Below are positions 28,178-36,319 of a DNA stretch of 64,000 nt, piece by piece. Below the pieces are notes generated by a model, which saw only the letters and a list, made by a program, of their open reading frames with translations, made no database searches and was not told where the DNA came from. Both the position numbers and the translations under genes were made by a program. The stretch comes from an uncultured Christensenella sp. (GTDB lineage: Bacteria; Bacillota; Clostridia; Christensenellales; Pumilibacteraceae), in contig CAJTPT010000004.1 in the NCBI GenBank assembly GCA_910578545.1, positions 62,001-126,000 of the forward strand, read 5' to 3'. Each line of letters opens with the position of its first letter. The stretch's first letter is position 1.

Positions 28178-29461
28178 TTAAACTTCAACTTTTGCGATTG
28201 TACCGCCATCTACTGCAATAGTTATAACGTAGGTATTACCGGCTTCCAATCCGTTAAAGTTCCCTGTTTGCTTCCCGTCCCACGTAATGATAACATTACA
28301 CTTGGCGCCGAGCGCCTCTGTTGTGGTCATAGTAGTATCAATCGTAGGTCTGGCGTCCCAATCGCTAAAGAAGTTGCCATTATCATTCCAAGCCCACAGT
28401 TTATAATTGCCGAGATTGGTTACGTCCTGGCCGCTTTCGTCTCTAATGTATATGGTTACGCTATTACCGTCTGAACCTGTCAATGTAAACGGCGTGCCGC
28501 CCGGAAGTTGATTTTCACCGCCGAAATCAGTCGGGCCTGCGAACTCAACCGACCAATCACTGTCGTTGCGATGTAAATATATCGCGAACTCGCCTGTCAA
28601 CGTGACAGTAAACGTGGTTTGCTCGGACTCTGTATTTGATTTATCTATACCCTCGCTGCTCGATTCGACATATGCGGAAATCAATTGCCCGTTCATATAT
28701 ATCGACATCGTAGAGCCTTCCGTAAACGTATATTTGCTTCCGCCAAACCAATACTCGGTTCTGCTTGCTTTTGGATTGAGCGTTAACGGATAGCAGGTAC
28801 TGCCAATATACAAGCCGTCCACACTGTAATCGACTTCCCCACCGCCACCGCCGTTTTCGGTATAGTGGGCGTAAATGGTGCCGTTCTGTGTGAACGCGGT
28901 GCTCGTGGTCACTTTGGTTCCGCCGCCGTCAGCGCCGGTGTACCACGCGTCAAACGTGTAATTTGCCGGCGCAGTGGGATCGGGCAGGCTTTCGAGCTTG
29001 CCGTTAACCGTCTGCGCCGAGGCGGGCGATCCGCTTCCCATGCCGTAATCGAAGCTGATAGTGTATTCTGTAACTTGACTGCCGCCGCTCGCAAACACCG
29101 CGTACACGTCGGTATCTTTTGTAAACTTATATGTCGTGAAGTCCAAGGTGGCAGTCGAGGTCGAGCTGAGCGACCAGCCCTTAAACGTGCTGTCCGCTTT
29201 GGTTGCGGTGGGAACGGTGCCCTGCACGATACCGTTTTTGTCGGTCTTAAGCGTCTTGTCGCCTACGACCGTGCCGTCGGCAAATGCGGCGTTAAACGTA
29301 ATCGTATATTCCGTCGGCGTCGTGACGATCGGCGGATTGTCGTTTGGATTATTAGGGGTATTTGGCGTCGCCGCGTCCTTATCGCATGCCACGAGTCCGC
29401 AAGCCGCGGAAACCAACATTGTTGCGGCAATCGCCGCGCCGATAATTTTCTTGTTCTTCAT
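28178..29461 (-). CDS. Lipoprotein with two InlB-type (Flg_new) repeats
   Basis: A 427-residue surface lipoprotein. Its signal peptide ends in LVAC with lipidated Cys26, then an Asn/Pro linker. Two InlB B-repeat-like modules lie at about 50-130 and 135-205 (YTITFNAAFADGTVV..FKGWSLS and YTISFDYGMGSG..FDAWYTG). The remainder resembles starch-binding beta-sandwich modules (YTFTEGSTMSIYMNGQ, TFTVTLTGEFAIYLHRND) and a C-terminal segment with NYKLWAWNDNGNFFSDW, like domains that bind starch-type glycans. Function is inferred as surface binding of carbohydrate. GAGGGA before the ATG. Confidence 0.8.
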   Translation of the reverse strand: MKNKKIIGAAIAATMLVSAACGLVACDKDAATPNTPNNPNDNPPIVTTPTEYTITFNAAFADGTVVGDKTLKTDKNGIVQGTVPTATKADSTFKGWSLSSTSTATLDFTTYKFTKDTDVYAVFASGGSQVTEYTISFDYGMGSGSPASAQTVNGKLESLPDPTAPANYTFDAWYTGADGGGTKVTTSTAFTQNGTIYAHYTENGGGGGEVDYSVDGLYIGSTCYPLTLNPKASRTEYWFGGSKYTFTEGSTMSIYMNGQLISAYVESSSEGIDKSNTESEQTTFTVTLTGEFAIYLHRNDSDWSVEFAGPTDFGGENQLPGGTPFTLTGSDGNSVTIYIRDESGQDVTNLGNYKLWAWNDNGNFFSDWDARPTIDTTMTTTEALGAKCNVIITWDGKQTGNFNGLEAGNTYVITIAVDGGTIAKVEV

Positions 29462-29598
29462 ATTTCCCTCGATAAATTATTATTCAAGCAAAAAAGCCAC
29501 AAAAAAACGGATCACTCATCATTTCACGCTTTTCGCTTTAAATCTGTCAATAATTATACCACACGAAAATACAAATGTCAATAGACAATAAAAAAATT

Positions 29599-29720
29599 AA
29601 TTCGGAATTGGGAATGCGGAGTTGACCGCTACGCGGTGATCGAAACGGTTAAGAAGCAATAATGAATAGTGAAAAGGTAATAATATGTCGGCTAATTTTA
29701 TAATTCTTAATTCTTAATTA
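29599..29720. repeat. AATTCCGAATT-ended element between two minus-strand genes
   Basis: Left end AATTCGGAATTGGGAATGCG (29599 on), core GACCGCTACGCGGTGATCGAAA, right end of AATTCTTAATTCTTAATTA (29702-29720), which runs into the stop of the next gene. It has the same layout as the copy at 48490-48677. Confidence 0.55.
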
Positions 29721-31070
29721 TAAAATCACTTCCGCTACGTAAACGTCGCGCTCGCCCGTAGGCTTGGTCACCGCACTGCCTCCGTTTGCAGAGAGCACGA
29801 GCATTATGGTATTGTAGCCCGTTTTGAATGCACGCGCTATATCGGCGTTTTTTATATCGAGCGTGATTTTGGTAGAGCCGCCGTCGGACACGACAACCTT
29901 TTGCGCCGAATAGCCTATAAATATCGTTTCGTCCATTTTGACGGCGTGCTTTATTTCCGTGCCGTCCGCGCCGCTTATCTTTTTGTGATTTAATTCATTA
30001 TCTATCTCGAATACCGTAACTACCCCGCCGCCTGTCACCGAAGCATAATAAACGCCGTTAGAATACGCAAGGCTCGCGCCGTCGCATTCGATTCCCAGCA
30101 TATCGCGTCTGAAGCTTGTAAACGAGTAGTCCGCCGTTACGATTGCCGCTTCGCCGCGGTATGCGCACAACGCCATAAACCCGTCCGCGTACGGCTGAAC
30201 CGCATACGGCGTGATTGACGCGTCGTCGACTCCGCCGTTGTAGTGCGGGGTCGCGTCGCCGCCCGCCTTAAACGTGTAAAACACCGTAGCGTCGTACTTG
30301 TTTTCGCTATATGCGCGCGCCGAAATAATATACTGCTCTCGCATATAATAGCAGTCGAAAAAATCGACGGACAGCCCGTCTGAAATGCGCGTACTGTTTC
30401 CGAGCGCCCACACACCGCCAGTCAGGTTGTATTCGGTAAGCTTCAACGTGGACTTACCGAGAGCGGTGACGACCGCCATTCGCTTAGAGCCTACGCTTAA
30501 TACCTTGATTGCTTCGCCGTCCAAGCCGAGCTGAGAAGTAACGTTGCCGTCACCGTCCACGCAGTACAGCGTGCACGATTTATCGGCACCCTCGGCGTTA
30601 CCGACCGTTGCCGCGCCGAAGCCGCCCTCTATAACGCCCGCCGCAGTCAGCTTGCCCGATAGGTATGTAAAGCCGAGTATCTTGCCCGATGAATCGAGCC
30701 GACACACAAACCCGCCGCTTGAGTCAAAGTCGTAATCGCCCACTACCGCGTTGCCGAAAACGTAGGTCACGCCGCCCACGACGTGCGCAAATATAACGGT
30801 TTCGTCACCGCTTCCCATAAGCCGAGTTTCCCGCGATATTTCTTTTACGAGCCCGTCGGTTGCCGGCCTTAGCTTTTCGTGCGGCGGCGTTACCGTACCT
30901 ATATCGCCATTACCGTCGCCGTTCTGGTCGGGCGCGTCTATATTCGGCTTATCGCCCTGTGCCTGCCCTGTTGTCTTTTGGTGTGACAACAGAAAAATCG
31001 TACCGATTAGCGCGGCTATAATAAGATTTAACAGCGTTATAACCGCGACTTGTTTTTTTGTTATGCGCAT
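29718..31070 (-). CDS. Membrane-anchored extracellular protein, possible beta-propeller
   Basis: A 450-residue protein of unknown function. One N-terminal helix (VAVITLLNLIIAALIGTIFLL, about 8-28) is followed by a Gly/Asp/Asn/Pro linker and about 390 residues of short beta-rich repeats (GGVTYVFGNAVVGDYD, NGVYYASVTGGGVVTVFEID), consistent with a propeller outside the cell. The start is taken as ATG at 31070 (MRITKKQV); a longer frame upstream lacks a ribosome-binding site. No enzyme motif was recognised. Confidence 0.6.
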   Translation of the reverse strand: MRITKKQVAVITLLNLIIAALIGTIFLLSHQKTTGQAQGDKPNIDAPDQNGDGNGDIGTVTPPHEKLRPATDGLVKEISRETRLMGSGDETVIFAHVVGGVTYVFGNAVVGDYDFDSSGGFVCRLDSSGKILGFTYLSGKLTAAGVIEGGFGAATVGNAEGADKSCTLYCVDGDGNVTSQLGLDGEAIKVLSVGSKRMAVVTALGKSTLKLTEYNLTGGVWALGNSTRISDGLSVDFFDCYYMREQYIISARAYSENKYDATVFYTFKAGGDATPHYNGGVDDASITPYAVQPYADGFMALCAYRGEAAIVTADYSFTSFRRDMLGIECDGASLAYSNGVYYASVTGGGVVTVFEIDNELNHKKISGADGTEIKHAVKMDETIFIGYSAQKVVVSDGGSTKITLDIKNADIARAFKTGYNTIMLVLSANGGSAVTKPTGERDVYVAEVIL

Positions 31071-31220
31071 TGCTTTCACCCACAATTTTTGTTTCGGATA
31101 TTTATCCGTACGGGTATAATAGCACAGCGCAAAACACATTTACCGTCCGCGCAAAATAAGCCAAATTGCGCACAAAAAAACGTTATGCTGTCAGCGATAT
31201 CGTTTACAATGCAAACGGTG

Positions 31221-31278
31221 ATATTTCGCTAACGCAAAGTTATATTATATTTTACATAACAAAGCGTTAGCGAAATAT
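31221..31278. repeat. Fold-back inverted repeat
   Basis: ATATTTCGCTAACGC (31221-31235) and its exact reverse complement (31264-31278) flank 28 bases. After three mismatches pairing resumes with GTTAT/ATAAC, giving arms of about 23 bases. It sits in a 312-base gap with no gene. Confidence 0.7.
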
Positions 31279-31324
31279 AACACTTTGTATATAACTTACC
31301 GATCTATCGGCAAATATAACTGCG

Positions 31325-31349
31325 GGACTTGCAATATAATTGCAAGTCC
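31325..31349. terminator. Perfect 11-bp hairpin, probable terminator
   Basis: GGACTTGCAAT (31325-31335) pairs perfectly with ATTGCAAGTCC (31339-31349) around ATA. It lies just after the stop of the minus-strand 163-residue gene. There is no long T run, so termination is uncertain. Confidence 0.45.
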
Positions 31350-31382
31350 AGCTATAATCTGCGTTCGGTATTCGGTATTTTA

Positions 31383-31874
31383 CTATGCTTTATACTTGCT
31401 GTGAGGCACGGGCAGCAGCATTTCCCTTGCTTCGCGCACGACCTGTCTGTAATACTTGGTCGGGCGTTTTATGTCGTCCATAAGCGGGTGCCGCCAAGCA
31501 AACGGGATAAGCTCATCCTCGCCACCCACCCACGTGGGGGCATCCGCCTGCGGAACGGTCAGCTCGACGGTGGGTAGTTCGTTCGTGTGCCGCTCTTTTG
31601 TAATCGTCAGTTCGGTTGCGGCAACCTCGGGTTGCCGCGATGTCTTTTTTGTACGTCGCGAAACTGCCGAAGTCTTTTGCGTAAGCCTGCCCTTGGCTTC
31701 CTCGTACACCTGCGCTTTGGTCTTGGGAAGCACGACCTCTGGTATCTCGTCTATAGTGAGCGTTTGAGTCTGACCGGCTTTGGTCTTGCGCTTTTTGCCG
31801 CGACCGCTATCGGGTGCAACTTCCATTTGGGGCACGACAAACTGCTCTATTAACTTTTCGATATCGTTTGTCAT
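31383..31874 (-). CDS. Hypothetical basic protein, 163 residues
   Basis: A soluble, disordered-looking protein. A short helical start (MTNDIEKLIEQFVVPQ) is followed by a Lys/Arg/Thr-rich middle (GRGKKRKTKAG, SRRTKKTSRQ) and a more conserved-looking end, FAWRHPLMDDIKRPTKYYRQVVREAREML. A strong GGAGGAG lies before the ATG. It follows the membrane protein by 5 bases, so the two are co-transcribed. No family was recognised. Confidence 0.6.
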   Translation of the reverse strand: MTNDIEKLIEQFVVPQMEVAPDSGRGKKRKTKAGQTQTLTIDEIPEVVLPKTKAQVYEEAKGRLTQKTSAVSRRTKKTSRQPEVAATELTITKERHTNELPTVELTVPQADAPTWVGGEDELIPFAWRHPLMDDIKRPTKYYRQVVREAREMLLPVPHSKYKA

Positions 31875-31879
31875 ACCCC

Positions 31880-32482
31880 CTACTCCTCCTCCGCAATCCC
31901 TTCATCGAACGCGGAAAATTTGTTCTTGTTTTTATTGAGAATGAACGTCAGTTTTTGAACGTCGGTCTTTGCCACCTTAAACGGCGTCGTAACGTTGCGA
32001 AGGGTGGCAAACGTAGTCTTATCCGAGCTGAGCACCAATACGCCGCGCTTTTCGTCTATTATGTAATCGCGAACTTGATGCCAATCGAGCATGTCGAAGT
32101 TGGTGTATATTCCTTTATCTACAACCGCGTTTTTGCTAAGCCCGAGCGTGACGATAAACGCTTCGGCGGCTATCATGACTATAAGCACGAACATCATTGT
32201 GATATTTGTGTACATTCTGCCGACCCCGAAGAGCCTTTCAAACTCGTGAACGCACGGCGCGTCGGCGTCCGCCATCTGCATAATGGTGTAAAAAATCAAA
32301 AACCCTACGACAACCGCAAACACCCAATAAAAAATCTTGCGCGTCTTTAATTCGACGAGTTGAATCGAGTTATACAGCTTGATCTGGCGCATTATAAGCC
32401 TTATCATCTTTTCGATGAGTACGGCCGTAACCGCGCACGATATTACAGCTATTATTATTACGGTTGCCAAATACCCTGCCAT
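31880..32482 (-). CDS. Membrane protein, 200 residues
   Basis: Three likely helices: an N-terminal one (about 3-25), one at about 50-70 (FYWVFAVVVGFLIFYTIMQMA) and one at about 93-112 (MMFVLIVMIAAEAFIVTL). A cytoplasmic beta-rich tail of about 90 residues includes KGIYTNFDMLDWHQVRDYIIDEKRGVLVL, resembling DUF5673-like domains. Function unknown. It has no Shine-Dalgarno and lies 7 bases after a perfect promoter. Confidence 0.65.
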   Translation of the reverse strand: MAGYLATVIIIAVISCAVTAVLIEKMIRLIMRQIKLYNSIQLVELKTRKIFYWVFAVVVGFLIFYTIMQMADADAPCVHEFERLFGVGRMYTNITMMFVLIVMIAAEAFIVTLGLSKNAVVDKGIYTNFDMLDWHQVRDYIIDEKRGVLVLSSDKTTFATLRNVTTPFKVAKTDVQKLTFILNKNKNKFSAFDEGIAEEE

Positions 32483-32489
32483 GCCAACA

Positions 32490-32518
32490 ATTATACAGTT
32501 TTTTTATTATATTGTCAA
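32490..32518 (-). promoter_or_regulatory. Consensus promoter of the 200-residue membrane protein, leaderless
   Basis: On minus TTGACA (32518-32513), 17 bases, TATAAT (32495-32490), then 7 bases to the ATG at 32482. Confidence 0.8.
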
Positions 32519-32548
32519 GCACGAAAAGGAATACTCATTAATTCGGAT

Positions 32549-35500
32549 TTATTTAAAATACTTTACGCCGGACTCAAAAATGCGCATATCCGCTCGGGCG
32601 TAGCTCTCGACGGTGTTTTTGAGCAAAAACTCGTCGTAGCGCTCGCTGTGTCCCATTTTGCCGAACACCCTGCCGTCGGGGCTGACTATGCCCTCGATTG
32701 CGAGCATAGATCCGCTCGGGTTGAACGGGTTCGACATTGTAGCGTTACCGCTGTAATCGCAGTACTGCGTGGCTATCTGTCCGCCTGCGATGAGCCTATC
32801 CAAAACGTCCTTGCCTGCAACAAACTTGCCGGCGACGTCGCTTACCGGAACCTGATAGGTGTCGCCCACGTTAAGCTTGCACAGCCACGGACTGAAGACG
32901 GAACACACGCGCACCTCGGCGAGCGCGGAAACGCGCCTGCCTATATCGTTGAGCGCGAGCACGGGGTCGCTCTTTTGCGGCGCGTGCACATGTCCGCTCG
33001 GGAGCAATCCGAGTCTTATAAGCGCACTAAAGCCGCTACCGATACCCAATGCGAGTCCGTCGCGCTTGTACAGAAGTTTTTCCACCGATTCCGCAATCGC
33101 CGGACTGAAAAGCAACGCCGAAATAAGCCGCGCGCTTTCATATGTACCGCTCGGCAACGCCAAAATCTTGCAAGAGTCGATCGCCTTTGCCATTGCTTTG
33201 ACGCATTCCCCGACGTCGTTTCGATTGCTGTTTTTAACTACGAACACGACGGGTTCGGCGCCCGCGTTTTTAAACTTGCGCGCCGTTTCCGCCTCGCCGT
33301 TGGCGCCGGGAAAAACGGGTATAAACACCTTTATCCTTTTCGGCTTGCTCTTGGCGCGGGTACGGCTCTCGCCCTTGCCCGAATAATCGGCGTTTACCGC
33401 CTCGCCGCACGTCGGCGCAGTCGTCGGGTACACCCACTCAAGCGTGCCTGTAAAGCTGCCGAGCAAGCGTTTTCCGTCTACCTCTTTGCCGTCGTATGCC
33501 ACGTCGGTACCGTCAGAGGTTTTGGAAATACTCGCACCGATAGAGAACTTTCCATCGTCGGCGGTAATCCCCAAAAAATCGAGGTCGTAACCGTAAAAGT
33601 CGTCGCCCGTCCGCGCCGAGAGTATAATATCGCCCTCGCTCTCTTCAAACAGGTCGCGACTGTTTTTTACAAACGCAAAGCCCAAGCCGTTGCCGAAGCA
33701 CGACTTGACAACCGTAGCCGCCGCGCCGCCGCGTTCGACTACTGCCGCCGCGGTCACGTTGGACCTGCCGATTTCGCCCGCGAGCAACATCAAAAAATCG
33801 CAAAGATTGTCAAAGTCGGGCACGCCGTACTCGTCGCGTTTCAGCCTGTAACGATACACGCGCTCGCCGCTCGTCTTGAACGTATTGTCAACAATGACCG
33901 CGCTGTCGGCAACGCCTACGCCGAACGCAATCAGCGTGGGCGGAACAGCAAGCTTTTCATTCGTGCCCGTCATGGACGCCTTGCCGCCTATCGCCGCGCG
34001 TTTTAAATTGAGCTGTGCGGTTAGCGCGCCGAGTAGCGCACTCATGGGCGCGCCCCACTTTTCCGCATCGGTACAGCGCGCAAAATATTCCTGCATGGAA
34101 AGATGTATATGGTCGAGCCGCACGCCCGCCGCCGCGAGCTTTTCCACGGCGAGTATGACCGAATACATACCGCCGATAAACGGCGATTCGGGCAGTACCG
34201 CCGAAAGTCCGTGCGAGCACACGGTGCACATATCTGTGTTATCGGCGATCTTTGCCGCCATGAACGGCGTGGGCGTTAACAGATTTTTTCCACCTAACGG
34301 CATGAACACGCTGTTACCGCCGACCGTAGAGTCGAACGACTCGGACAGTCCTTTTTGAGAACATACGTTGAAGTCGGACAAAATATCGCAAAGCAGTGCG
34401 GTGTAGTCGCCCTTGTGCAACATCGACGAACGCGCCGACAAAAGCGAGCCGAAATACTTGACCTTTGGGTCTTTTATGAGCGCGGACGCTTCCTTGCGCA
34501 CGCCGTTACTGTCCAAAAATCTGCGCTCGAGGTCGACGATAAGATTTCCGTTAAAGTACACGCGCATTCTGTCGGCGTCCGTCACTTTGGCAATGACGGT
34601 TGCGTTTACGTTTTCTTCGCGACACAGTGAAGTGAATTTATCCAAATCGTCGGGCGATATGACCGCCGCCATGCGTTCCCCGCTTTCGGAAATCGCAAGC
34701 TCGGCGGCGGAAAGCCCGGCGTACTTTTGCGGCAGCGCCGATAGCTCGATATCCAATCCCGACGAAAGCTCGCCGACTGCAACCGCAACGCCGCCCGCGC
34801 CGCAGTCGTTGCAACGCTTTATCAGCCGAGTAAATTCGCCGTTACGCATAAGCCGCATGAGTGCGCGCTCGATATGCGCGTTACCCTTCCGCACATGTGC
34901 GCCGCAATCATCGGCCGAACATACACCGACGCCGTCGCGACCCGTTTCGCCGCCTATAAGCACAACAAAATCACCCGCACGCGGAATATCGCGCACCGCG
35001 TTATCCTGCGGCGCCGCGCCTATTACGAAGCTTGTTTCCAAACGTTTTGCGGCGTAGCCGCGGTGGTAATACTCGCGCGCCTCGCCCGTCGCAATGCCCA
35101 TACCGTCGGCGTACGACGAGTAGCCGTCTGCCGCACGCTTAGCCTTTACGCGCGGTGAAAGCTTGCCATCGGGCGTCTTACCGATCGGAGCGTTTATATC
35201 GCCGACGCCGCTCACTCGCATTGCCTGATACACGCACGCTCTGCCGGAAAGGGCGTCGCGTATCACCCCGCCCAAGCAGTTTGCCGCGCCGCCGAACGGC
35301 TCTGTATCCGTCTCTTGATTGTTGGTTTCGTTTTTAAAAAAAATATACCACGGCTCGACCGTGCCGTCGCGCATGACTACATCCTGCGTAATGGTGCAAG
35401 CGCTTGTTTCGTGCGAAATATCGGCGAACGGCGCATGACCTTTTTGGCGCAGTACCTTTGCACCGATAGTCGCAACGTCCATAAGCGACGGGTATTTATC

Positions 35501-36262
35501 CGCCCTGCCGTTATACAGTCCGTTAAACAGCTCGGTATAATCGGCGTACGCCGCTTGTATATGCGGATTGTCCGACTTGATTTTTGTGGACAGCGCCGTA
35601 TTAAAAGTCACGTGTCTGCAACGATCCGACCAATACGTATCTATCACCTTGAGTTCTGTATACGTCGGGTTTCTGCGCTGACCGCGAAAGTACGACTGCA
35701 CGAAGCGCAAGTCATCAAGACTCATCTCGAAGTCCTGTTCACGGTAAAAGATGCCGAGCGCGAAGTCGGACATGTCGAAGAATCCGTCCACCATTCGCAC
35801 TGGCTCGGGCGTGGGCAAAGCATTATCGAGACTCGTCGGCTTATCGAGTGAAGCGAGCCGACTATCGGCGGGATTTACAAGATAACTCTTTATAGCCGCA
35901 AGCTGTTTTTCGGTAGCGACTACTGCGTACACCGTTGCGCAACGCACCGTCGGACGGTCGCACTGTAACAGCAACTGCACGCAACTGCTTGCATTATCGG
36001 CACGCTCGTCGTACTGTTCGGGCACATACTCTACAGCAAATATCTCGCCCTGCACTTCGGGCAAATTTTCCATGTACACCTCGTCTGTCGCAGGCGTGTA
36101 AAACGCCACCGGCAACGTCGCGGAAAACTGCTCGTCGGTAAGACCCTGCACGTCGTAGCGGATAAACGCGCGCACCTTTACGTCAATGCCGAGCGTTTCT
36201 TTTAAGTCCGCCGTGACTGATAAGCTATTGGCTTGTCTTTCGGTATAAATTCTTTTTACCAT
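32549..36262 (-). CDS. PurL-like protein (FGAM synthase fold) with lost catalytic residues
   Basis: A 1237-residue protein alignable end to end with the large clostridial phosphoribosylformylglycinamidine synthase (step 4 of purine synthesis). Fold motifs remain: EPFGGAANCLGGVIRDALSG, KRCNDCGAGGVAVAVGEL, ELAISESGERMA. Catalytic sites are changed: YWSDHCRH reads YWSDRCRH (Arg214), KNETHNHPTE reads KNETNNQETD (Asn314, Gln316), GGKDSM reads GGKASM (Ala762). In the glutaminase domain GICNGFQ reads GIGSGFS, with Gly1075 in place of the nucleophile, and PGGFSAGD reads PSGTYESA. The GHSER pair (His1205, Glu1207) is kept. A frame of this length without stops implies selection, so a non-catalytic or new role is likely. 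It follows the PurD-like gene by 57 bases. Confidence 0.85.
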   Translation of the reverse strand: MVKRIYTERQANSLSVTADLKETLGIDVKVRAFIRYDVQGLTDEQFSATLPVAFYTPATDEVYMENLPEVQGEIFAVEYVPEQYDERADNASSCVQLLLQCDRPTVRCATVYAVVATEKQLAAIKSYLVNPADSRLASLDKPTSLDNALPTPEPVRMVDGFFDMSDFALGIFYREQDFEMSLDDLRFVQSYFRGQRRNPTYTELKVIDTYWSDRCRHVTFNTALSTKIKSDNPHIQAAYADYTELFNGLYNGRADKYPSLMDVATIGAKVLRQKGHAPFADISHETSACTITQDVVMRDGTVEPWYIFFKNETNNQETDTEPFGGAANCLGGVIRDALSGRACVYQAMRVSGVGDINAPIGKTPDGKLSPRVKAKRAADGYSSYADGMGIATGEAREYYHRGYAAKRLETSFVIGAAPQDNAVRDIPRAGDFVVLIGGETGRDGVGVCSADDCGAHVRKGNAHIERALMRLMRNGEFTRLIKRCNDCGAGGVAVAVGELSSGLDIELSALPQKYAGLSAAELAISESGERMAAVISPDDLDKFTSLCREENVNATVIAKVTDADRMRVYFNGNLIVDLERRFLDSNGVRKEASALIKDPKVKYFGSLLSARSSMLHKGDYTALLCDILSDFNVCSQKGLSESFDSTVGGNSVFMPLGGKNLLTPTPFMAAKIADNTDMCTVCSHGLSAVLPESPFIGGMYSVILAVEKLAAAGVRLDHIHLSMQEYFARCTDAEKWGAPMSALLGALTAQLNLKRAAIGGKASMTGTNEKLAVPPTLIAFGVGVADSAVIVDNTFKTSGERVYRYRLKRDEYGVPDFDNLCDFLMLLAGEIGRSNVTAAAVVERGGAAATVVKSCFGNGLGFAFVKNSRDLFEESEGDIILSARTGDDFYGYDLDFLGITADDGKFSIGASISKTSDGTDVAYDGKEVDGKRLLGSFTGTLEWVYPTTAPTCGEAVNADYSGKGESRTRAKSKPKRIKVFIPVFPGANGEAETARKFKNAGAEPVVFVVKNSNRNDVGECVKAMAKAIDSCKILALPSGTYESARLISALLFSPAIAESVEKLLYKRDGLALGIGSGFSALIRLGLLPSGHVHAPQKSDPVLALNDIGRRVSALAEVRVCSVFSPWLCKLNVGDTYQVPVSDVAGKFVAGKDVLDRLIAGGQIATQYCDYSGNATMSNPFNPSGSMLAIEGIVSPDGRVFGKMGHSERYDEFLLKNTVESYARADMRIFESGVKYFK

Positions 36263-36319
36263 AATAAACCTTTTTGGTGAAAGTGCGAGTATAACCGCCC
36301 GGCCGCTCGGGGAACCACA

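Noticed and set aside
32549..36262. Ordinary housekeeping PurL
   Set aside because: Codon-level reading confirmed Arg214, Asn314, Gln316, Ala762 and Gly1075 in place of the catalytic residues, so a plain purL label would mislead.
36263..36319. Third copy of the structured element upstream of the PurL-like gene
   Set aside because: Only short matches (TGCGAGTA, TATGAA) to the other copies and no closing stem.
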